This document shows, in pieces, positions 56,001 through 64,000 of a stretch of DNA of 64,000 bases (its first letter is position 1; the number at the start of each line of letters is the position of its first letter). Made by a program: the position numbers and the translations under genes. This stretch comes from Macrostomum hystrix (lineage: Eukaryota > Platyhelminthes > Macrostomidae), in NCBI GenBank assembly GCA_950097015.1, contig CATNEN010000038.1, forward strand, positions 32,884,501 to 32,948,500, in the 5' to 3' direction. Under the pieces are notes generated by a model. The model saw only the letters and a list, made by a program, of their open reading frames with translations. It did no database searches and had not been told where the DNA came from.

Positions 56001-59000
56001 CAGTAACTAGCGATTTTCTAAACTAGCGATTTTCTAAACTAGCGACATTCAGTAACTAGCGATTTTCAGTAACTAGCGATTTTCAGTAACTAGCGATTTT
56101 CAGTAACTAGCGATTTTCAGTAACTAGCGATTTTCAGTAACTAGCGATTTTCAGTAACTAGCGATTTTCAGTAACTAGCGATTTTCAGTAACTAGCGACA
56201 TTCAGTAAATAGCGATTTTCAGTAACTAGCGATTTTCAGTAACTAGCGATTTTCAGTAACTGGCGATTTTCAGTAACTAGCGATTTTCTAAACTAGCGAC
56301 ATTCAGTAAATAGCGATTTTCAGTAACTAGCGATTTTCTAAACTAGCGACATTCAGTAAATAGCGATTTTCAGTAACTAGCGATTTTCAGTAACTAGCGA
56401 TTTTCAGCAACTAGCGATTTTCAGTAACTAGCGATTTTCTAAACTAGCGATTTTCAGTAACTAGCGAGTTTTAGTAACCAGCGATTTTCTAAACTAGCGA
56501 TTTTTAGTAACTAGCGATTTTCTAAACTAGCGACATTCAGTAACTAGCGATTTTCAGTAACTAGCGATTTTCAGTAACTAGCGACATTCAGTAAATAGCG
56601 ATTTTCTAAACTAGAGATTTTCTTAACTAGCGATTTTCTAAACTAGCGATTTTCTCAACTAGCGACATTCAGTAACTAGCGATTTTCAGTAACAATCGAT
56701 TTTCCGTAACTATCGATATTCAGTAACTAGCGATTTTCAGTAACTAGCGATTTTCAGTAACTAGCGATTTTCAGTAACTAGCGATTTTCAGTAACTAGCG
56801 ATTTATAGCAACTAGCGATTTTCAGTAACTAGCGATTTTCAGTAACTAGCGATTTTCAGTAACTAGCGATTTTCAGTAACTAGCGATTTTCAGTAACTAG
56901 CGATTTTCAGTAACTAGCGATTTTCTAAACTAGAGATTTTCTTAACTAGCGATTTTCTAAACTAGCGATTTTCTCAACTAGCGACATTCAGTAACTAGCG
57001 ATTTTCAGTAACTAGCGAGTTTTAGTAACCAGCGATTTTCTAAACTAGCGATTTTTAGTAACTAGCGATTTTCTAAACTAGCGACATTCAGTAACTAGCG
57101 ATTTTCAGTAACTAGCGATTTTCAGTAACTAGCGACATTCAGTAAATAGCGATTTTCAGTAACTAGCGATTTTCAGTAACTAGCGATTTTCAGTAACTAG
57201 CGATTTTCTAAACTAGCGACATTCAGTAACTAGCGATTTTCAGTAACTAGCGATTTTCAGTAACTAGCGACATTCAGTAAATAGCGATTTTCAGTAACTA
57301 GCGATTTTCAGTAACTAGCGATTTTCAGTAACTAGCGATTTTCAGTAACTAGCGATTTTCTAAACTAGCGACATTCAGTAAATAGCGATTTTCAGTAACT
57401 AGCGATTTTCAGTAACTAGCGATTTTTAGTAACTAGCGATTTTCAGTAACTAGCGATTTTCAGTAACTAGCGATTTTCAGTAACTAGCGATTTTTCTAAA
57501 CTAGCGACATTCAGTAACTAGCGATTTTCAGTAAGTAGCGATTTTCAGTAACTAGCGATTTTCAGTAACTAGCGATTTTCAGTAACTAGCGATTTTCAGT
57601 AACTAGCGATTTTCTAAACTAGCGATTTTCTAAACTAGCGACATTCAGTAAATAGCGATTTTCAGTAACTAGCGATTTTCAGTAACAATCGATTTTCAGT
57701 AACTAGCGATTTTTAGTAACTAGCGATTTTCAGTAACTAGCGATTTTCAGTAACTAGCGATTTTCAGTAACTAGCGATTTTCAGTAACTAGCGATTTTCA
57801 GTAACAATCGATTTTCCGTAACTATCGATATTCAGTAACTAGCGATTTTCAGTAACTAGCGATTTTCAGTAACTAGCGATTTTCAGTAACTAGCGATTTT
57901 CAGTAACTAGCGATTTATAGCAACTAGCGATTTTCAGTAACTAGCGATTTTCAGTAACTAGCGATTTTCTAAACTAGCGATTTTCTAAACTAGCGACATT
58001 CAGTAACTAGCGATTTTCAGTAACTAGCGATTTTCAGTAACTAGCGATTTTCAGTAACTAGCGATTTTCAGTAACTAGCGATTTTCAGTAACTAGCGATT
58101 TTCAGTAACTAGCGATTTTCAGTAACTAGCGATTTTCAGTAACTAGCGATTTTCAGTAACTAGCGATTTTCAGTAACTAGCGATTTTCAGTAACTAGCGA
58201 TTTTCTAAACTAGAGATTTTCATAACTAGCGATTTTCTAAACTAGCGATTTTCTCAACTAGCGACATTCAGTAACTAGCGATTTTCAGTAACTAGCGAGT
58301 TTTAGTAACCAGCGATTTTCTAAACTAGCGATTTTTAGTAACTAGCGATTTTCTAAACTAGCGACATTCAGTAACTAGCGATTTTCAGTAACTAGCGATT
58401 TTCAGTAACTAGCGACATTCAGTAAATAGCGATTTTCAGTAACTAGCGATTTTCAGTAACTAGCGATTTTCAGTAACTAGCGATTTTCAGTAACTAGCGA
58501 TTTTCTAAACTAGCGACATTCAGTAAATAGCGATTTTCAGAAACTAGCGATTTTCTAAACTAGCGACATTCAGTAAATAGCGATTTTCAGTAACTAGCGA
58601 TTTTCAGTAACTAGCGATTTTCAGTAACTAGCGATTTTCAGTAACTAGCGATTTTCTAAACTAGCGATTTTCAGTAACTAGCGATTTTCAGTAACTAGCG
58701 ATTTTCAGTAACTAGCGATTTTCTAAACTAGCGACATTCAGTAAATAGCGATTTTCAGAAACTAGCGATTTTCAGTAACTAGCGATTTTCTAAACTAGCG
58801 ATTTTCTAAACTATCGATTTTCTAAACTAGCGATTTTCTAAACTAGAGATTTTCTCAACTAGCGACATTCAGTAACTAGCGATTTTCAGTAACTAGCGAG
58901 TTTTAGTAACCAGCGATTTTCAGTAACTAGCGATTTTCTAAACTAGCGATTTTCAGTAACTAGCGATTTTCAGTAACTAGCGATTTTCAGTAACTAGCGA

Positions 59001-62000
59001 TTTTCTAAACTAGCGACATTCAGTAAATAGCGATTTTCAGTAACTAGCGATTTTCAGTAACTAGCGATTTTCTAAACTAGCGATTTTCTAAACTAGCGAT
59101 TTTCTAAACTATCGATTTTCTAAACTAGCGATTTTCTAAACTAGAGATTTTCTCAACTAGCGACATTCAGTAACTAGCGATTTTCAGTAACTAGCGAGTT
59201 TTAGTAACCAGCGATTTTCTAAACTAGCGATTTTCAGTAACAATCGATTTTCAGTAACTAGCGATTTTCTAAACTAGCGATTTTCTAAACTAGCGACATT
59301 CAGTAACTAGCGATTTTCAGTAACTAGCGATTTTCAGTAACTAGCGATTTTCAGTAACTAGCGATTTTCTAAACTAGCGACATTCAGTAAATAGCGATTT
59401 TCAGTAACTAGCGATTTTCTAAACTGGCGACATTCAGTAAATAGCGATTTTCAGTAACTAGCGATTTTCAGTAACTAGCGATTTTCAGTAACTAGCGATT
59501 TTCAGTAACTAGCGATTTTCAGTAACTAGCGATTTTCTAAACTAGCGACATTCAGTAATTAGCGATTTTCAGTAACTAGCGATTTTCAGTAACTAGCGAT
59601 TTTCAGTAACTAGCGATTTTCAGTAACTAGCGATTTTCAGTAACTAGCGATTTTCAGTAACTAGCGATTTTCAGTAACTAGCGATTTTCTAAACTAGCGA
59701 CATTCAGTAAATAGCGATTTTCAGTAACAATCGATTTTCAGTAACTAGCGATTTTCTAAACTAGCGATTTTCTAAACTATCGATTTTCTAAACTAGCGAT
59801 TTTCTAAACTAGAGATTTTCTCAACTAGCGACATTCAGTAACTAGCGATTTTCAGTAACTAGCGAGTTTTAGTAACCAGCGATTTTCTAAACTAGCGATT
59901 TTCAGTAACTAGCGATTTTCTAAACTAGCGACATTCAGTAACTAGCGATTTTCTAAACTAGCGACATTCAGTAACTAGCGATTTTCAGTAACTAGCGATT
60001 TTCAGTAACTAGCGATTTTTAGTAACTAGCGATTTTCTAAACTAGCGACATTCAGTAAATAGCGATTTTCAGTAACTAGCGATTTTCTAAACTGGCGACA
60101 TTCAGTAAATAGCGATTTTCAGTAACTAGCGATTTTCAGTAACTAGCGATTTTCAGTAACTAGCGATTTTCAGTAACTAGCGATTTTCTAAACTGGCGAC
60201 ATTCAGTAAATAGCGATTTTCAGTAACTAGCGATTTTCAGTAACTAGCGATTTTCAGTAACTAGCGATTTTCAGTAACTAGCGATTTTCAGTAACTAGCG
60301 ATTTTCAGTAACTAGCGATTTTCAGTAACTAGCGATTTTCTAAACTAGCGACATTCAGTAAATAGCGATTTTCAGTAACAATCGATTTTCAGTAACTAGC
60401 GATTTTCTAAACTAGCGATTTTCTAAACTATCGATTTTCTAAACTAGCGATTTTCTAAACTAGAGATTTTCTCAACTAGCGACATTCAGTAACTAGCGAT
60501 TTTCAGTAACTAGCGAGTTTTAGTAACCAGCGATTTTCTAAACTAGCGATTTTCAGTAACTAGCGATTTTCTAAACTAGCGACATTCAGTAAATAGCGAT
60601 TTTCAGTAACTAGCGATTTTCAGTAACTAGCGATTTTCAGTAACTAGCGATTTTCAGTAACTAGCGATTTTCAGTAACTAGCGATTTTCAGTAACTAGCG
60701 ATTTTCAGTAACTAGCGATTTTCTAAACTAGCGACATTCAGTAAATAGCGATTTTCAGTAACAATCGATTTTCAGTAACTAGCGATTTTCTAAACTAGCA
60801 AATTTTCTAAACTATCGATTTTCTAAACTAGCGATTTTCTAAACTAGAGATTTTCTCAACTAGCGACATTCAGTAACTAGCGATTTTCAGTAACTAGCGA
60901 GTTTTAGTAACCAGCGATTTTCTAAACTAGCGATTTTCAGTAACTAGCGATTTTCTAAACTAGCGACATTCAGTAACTAGCGATTTTCTAAACTAGCGAC
61001 ATTCAGTAACTAGCGATTTTCAGTAACTAGCGATTTTCAGTAACTAGCGATTTTTAGTAACTAGCGATTTTCTAAACTAGCGACATTCAGTAAATAGCGA
61101 TTTTCAGTAACTAGCGATTTTCTAAACTGGCGACATTCAGTAAATAGCGATTTTCAGTAACTAGCGATTTTCAGTAACTAGCGATTTTCAGTAACTAGCG
61201 ATTTTCAGTAACTAGCGATTTTCTAAACTGGCGACATTCAGTAAATAGCGATTTTCAGTAACTAGCGATTTTCAGTAACTAGCGATTTTCAGTAACTAGC
61301 GATTTTCAGTAACTAGCGATTTTCAGTAACTAGCGATTTTCAGTAACTAGCGATTTTCAGTAACTAGCGATTTTCTAAACTAGCGACATTCAGTAAATAG
61401 CGATTTTCAGTAACAATCGATTTTCAGTAACTAGCGATTTTCTAAACTAGCGATTTTCTAAACTATCGATTTTCTAAACTAGCGATTTTCTAAACTAGAG
61501 ATTTTCTCAACTAGCGACATTCAGTAACTAGCGATTTTCAGTAACTAGCGAGTTTTAGTAACCAGCGATTTTCTAAACTAGCGATTTTCAGTAACTAGCG
61601 ATTTTCTAAACTAGCGACATTCAGTAAATAGCGATTTTCAGTAACTAGCGATTTTCAGTAACTAGCGATTTTCAGTAACTAGCGATTTTCAGTAACTAGC
61701 GATTTTCAGTAACTAGCGATTTTCAGTAACTAGCGATTTTCAGTAACTAGCGATTTTCTAAACTAGCGACATTCAGTAAATAGCGATTTTCAGTAACAAT
61801 CGATTTTCAGTAACTAGCGATTTTCTAAACTAGCGATTTTCTAAACTATCGATTTTCTAAACTAGCGATTTTCTAAACTAGAGATTTTCTCAACTAGCGA
61901 GTTTTAGTAACTAGCGATTTTCAGTAACTAGCGAGTTTTAGTAACCAGCGATTTTCTAAACTAGCGATTTTCAGTAACTAGCGATTTTCTAAACTAGCGA

Positions 62001-63152
62001 CATTCAGTAACTAGCGATTTTCTAAACTAGCGACATTCAGTAACTAGCGATTTTCAGTAACTAGCGATTTTCAGTAACTAGCGATTTTTAGTAACTAGCG
62101 ATTTTCAGTAACTAGCGATTTTCTAAACTAGCGACATTCAGTAACTAGCGATTTTCAGTAACTAGCGATTTTCAGTAACTAGCGATTTTTAGTAACTAGC
62201 GATTTTCAGTAACTAGCGATTTTCTAAACTAGCGACATTCAGTAATTAGCGATTTTCAGTAACTAGCGATTTTCTAAACTAGCGACATTCAGTAATTAGC
62301 GATTTTCAGTAACTAGCTATTTTCTAAACTAGCGACATTCAGTAATTAGCGATTTTCAGTAACTAGCTATTTTCTAAACTAGCGACATTCAGTAATTAGC
62401 GATTTTCAGTAACTAGCGATTTTCTAAACTAGCGACATTCAGTAATTAGCGATTTTCAGTAACTAGCGATTTTCTAAACTAGCGATTTTTTAAAGTAGCG
62501 ATTTTTAAAAAAACTGTTTCTTATCGAGCAAGTTTCAAAGTAACGACTTTCCTAATATCAACTTTAACTACCGAAGGTATAAACTAGAAAGGCACGATTT
62601 TCTAAGCAAGTGATACTTTTTATTAGTGTTAATTCAGTTTTAAACAAGTGATTTTTCAAGATACCGACTTGCTAAACTAGTTTTCTAAACTTATTGGTGG
62701 TCGAAAAAAACTAGCTGTCTTCAAAACAGTTGGTATTGGAAACAAGCAGTACTTTAAAATCACAATTTAGGGGCTTCCATTTCAAGTTTTTGAAAAGTTT
62801 TTTGGGACCGACTTTTTAAAGTTTTTATTACCGGAATTAACAATTACTAAATCTAGGAGCAACGCCTGCGCGGCCGAGGCACCGAGTCGGAGGACCGGGT
62901 CCAGGCACGCCTAGGGGCAGCCAGAGCCGAGATGGAGTACGGCCTGGCCGCAGGAAATTTCGACATCGTCATCGTCAATGACGACCTCGAGAGAGCGACC
63001 ATCGAACTGGAGGAGTTCCTCTTGGAGGTGCGGAATTAGGAATTAGATTTTTCTGAATTCAGTACAGGTAAAATTTAAAGAATCAAATCTAAAAGACTAT
63101 GTACAACTGGTTTCAGGACATTCACCTGGCTAGAGAGCGCAGGCTGAATTAG
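22972..63152 (+). CDS. GUK1: guanylate kinase, five exons, 198 aa, one 39-kb intron
   Basis: Joined CDS: 22972-23080, 23155-23196, 23293-23531, 62857-63027 and 63117-63152 (597 nt), all junctions GT-AG and phase-consistent. The cytosolic enzyme phosphorylates GMP to GDP with ATP. The P-loop is GPSGSGKST (residues 10-18). The GMP-binding segment has [10 protein letters not shown] (37-46), DYFF (51-54) and [24 protein letters not shown] is the conserved core helix start. The lid has LRGRGTES, and NFDIVIVND closes the core. Length equals human GUK1 within one residue and no catalytic position is missing. ATG 22972 gives [13 protein letters not shown], aligning with the human start. Intron lengths are 74, 96, 39,325 and 89 bp; the third is almost pure satellite. 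The gene is divergent from ZIP. Confidence 0.95.
23155..23196 (+). CDS. GUK1: guanylate kinase exon 2 (42-bp microexon, GMP-binding Arg)
   Basis: Encodes the rest of His37 through Lys50 plus one base: [13 protein letters not shown]. Acceptor caacgttgcag; donor GTTCGG. A nearby GTAACT at 23201 would break the frame into exon 3, so the GTTCGG site is chosen. Confidence 0.93.
23293..23531 (+). CDS. GUK1: guanylate kinase exon 3 (GMP-binding and core)
   Basis: Completes Asp51 and encodes residues 52-130: [46 protein letters not shown] and [11 protein letters not shown]. Acceptor attactggcag; donor GTAAAT. The satellite starts about 50 bp past the donor. Confidence 0.95.
23582..62510. repeat. 38.9-kb satellite, 17-bp ACTAGCGATTTTCAGTA and 16-bp variant
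   Basis: Roughly 2,300 head-to-tail units. The three commonest forms are ACTAGCGATTTTCAGTA (17), ACTAGCGATTTTCTAA (16) and ACTAGCGACATTCAGTA (17). Rarer tags (ACAATCGATTTTC, CTATCGATATTC, CTAGAGATTTTC, CTAGCGAGTTTTAGTAACC, TTTATAGCAACT) recur in fixed order, defining higher-order repeats. Offsets read directly from the sequence: about 383 bp (53811/54194), 1780 bp (31561/33341, extending about 1.2 kb) and 5332 bp (36429/41761). The sequence is AT-rich with TAACTAG in most units, so all frames are closed. It keeps one orientation throughout. Confidence 0.97.
62216..62475. repeat. 50-bp higher-order unit at satellite right end
   Basis: Five near-identical 50-bp units, each one 16-mer (TTTTCTA form), one ACATTCAGT 17-mer and one AATTAGCG 17-mer. 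Two units share the private AGCTATTTTC variant. Confidence 0.85.
62511..62856. other. decayed satellite edge before exon 4
   Basis: Words such as AAACTAG, GCGATTTTTAA, GCACGATTTTCTAAGCAAG and CTAAACTAGTTTTCTAAAC become progressively harder to align to the unit over about 200 bp, then AT-rich unique sequence leads to the acceptor at 62856. Confidence 0.7.
62857..63027 (+). CDS. GUK1: guanylate kinase exon 4 (lid and C-terminal core)
   Basis: Residues 131-187: [39 protein letters not shown] and ELEEFLLE. The acceptor is caattactaaatctag; the donor GTGCGG. Reading through the donor would add VRN and stop at 63039, an alternative end 8 residues shorter; splicing to exon 5 better matches the usual C-terminus. 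GC content is far above that of the satellite. Confidence 0.94.
63117..63152 (+). CDS. GUK1: guanylate kinase exon 5 (C-terminus)
   Basis: [11 protein letters not shown] then TAG (63150-63152) after acceptor aactggtttcag, in phase with ...FLLE. It parallels the basic EEIKKAQ-type tail of animal guanylate kinases. Intron 4 is 89 bp. Confidence 0.8.
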   Translation, partial: DIHLARERRLN

Positions 63153-63659
63153 ACACGGAAGTTCGCAGAGATTGAAAATTTCAAGCAACGATCACGGCAA
63201 TGCGAGACCTATGTTCAACGGAGCAGCTCGTGAATGGATATGTTTTAGCATAGACAAATACCCATTCACCTTTGTTTTTCTGCGCACTAATTATCTAGTT
63301 ACCTGGCCTTACTGATTGACTCTTTCTACATTAACGACTATGTGAGACAAAGACACAGGGATAATATTAGCAATGCTTCTCTTTAGCAGTCAAACCTATT
63401 TGAGCTGACTTTAGAAGTGCAAATCATGTTTTGTGTGACCAGAGCACCTTCTTATAAGTAGATTTTTTATTCGTTTGTTTTTTCTTTGAAAAAAATTTCA
63501 CGGCTCACAAAAAACTAAACACACTTGCTTTCTTTTTTCCCGCTTTCACACATTTTTTATTTGTCAAGTGTTTTTTCTAACTGACAATCCGTGGCTTAAT
63601 ACACTTTAAATTACCTTAACCAGTAGCATGTGTTGACTGGGCAGCAATTAGTATACGTT
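63153..63659. other. guanylate kinase 3' flank
   Basis: AT-rich unique DNA with homopolymer T/A runs. No AATAAA was found on the plus strand, so the 3' end of the transcript is not defined. No other gene seen. Confidence 0.5.
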
Positions 63660-64000
63660 CGTTTAGGAGAAAGAGTTTTAACTAGGGTTGGCAGAGAAGA
63701 TGAGTGTACATGTAGTTAGGAGGAAGGGGTGTTATCTGGTTTTGACTGAGAAGGAAGACTGTACATGTAGTTAGGAGGAAGGGGTTGTTATCTGGCGTTG
63801 ACTGAGAAGGAAGAGTGTACATTGAGTTAGGAGGACGGGGCGTTATCTGGGGTTGACTAAGAAGGAAGACTGTACATGTATTTAGGAGGAAGGGGTGTTA
63901 TCTGGGGTTGACTGAGAAGGAAGACTGTACATGTAGTTAGGAGGAAGGGGTGTTATCTGGGGTTGACTGAGAAGGAAGACTGTACATGTAGTTAGGAGGA
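63660..64000. repeat. 55-bp minisatellite, cut by window end
   Basis: About six units of 55 bp (one of 56) with words GGAGGAAGGGGTGTTATCTG, GTTGACTGAGAAGGAAGACT and GTACATGTAGTTA. The left unit is degenerate, the right ones nearly identical. It continues beyond the window. Confidence 0.93.

Larger units (their letters stand above)
23532..62856 (+). other. guanylate kinase intron 3, 39,325 bp
   Basis: GTAAAT donor and atctag acceptor join exon 3 and exon 4 in phase 0 at the conserved VL-EQRLR position. About 99% of it is the 16/17-bp satellite and its decayed right edge. No coding sequence, RNA gene or transposon was recognised inside. Confidence 0.9.

Noticed and set aside
23582-62510. CRISPR-like array
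   Set aside because: Units are directly adjacent with no unique spacers, and the context is a eukaryotic intron.

Overview
The window is nuclear DNA of a metazoan, probably an invertebrate; I cannot name the phylum. The evidence is two spliced housekeeping-type genes with GT-AG introns, a BEL/Pao LTR retrotransposon, a tRNA-headed SINE-like element, and extreme tandem-repeat content. By my estimate about 77% of the 64 kb is minisatellite or microsatellite.

Layout. A complete six-exon gene for a ZIP (SLC39) metal transporter lies on the minus strand, with its start codon at 17640 and its stop at 1982. I joined the exons by splice signals, phase and family alignment; together they encode 509 residues. 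Each of three of its five introns is filled by a different tandem array: TAC trinucleotide (intron 1), a 23-mer (intron 4) and a 17-mer (intron 5). Intron 2 holds a SINE-like element split by a 6.9-kb BEL/Pao element (9501-16445). That element has 290-bp LTRs, 5-bp target duplications, a primer-binding site, and a gag-pol broken by a stop and a frame change. Unusually, the transporter lacks the two histidines that normally define one of the ZIP metal sites.

The region 17.6-22.97 kb lies between the divergently transcribed ZIP gene and a plus-strand guanylate kinase gene. It contains four tandem arrays, a perfect 14-bp RFX X-box palindrome and a few small ORFs of uncertain status.

The guanylate kinase gene (22972-63152) has five coding exons for 198 residues, about the size of human GUK1. 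Its third intron is 39,325 bp, and about 38.9 kb of that is a single 16/17-bp satellite with clear higher-order structure. This satellite, lying between exons that splice in frame to a normal enzyme, is the most remarkable feature of the window. The window ends in a 55-bp minisatellite that is cut by the edge, as is the 22-bp array at the start.

The two genes have no obvious shared pathway. What unites the locus is the expansion of tandem repeats in introns and between genes while exon phases and splice sites are preserved.
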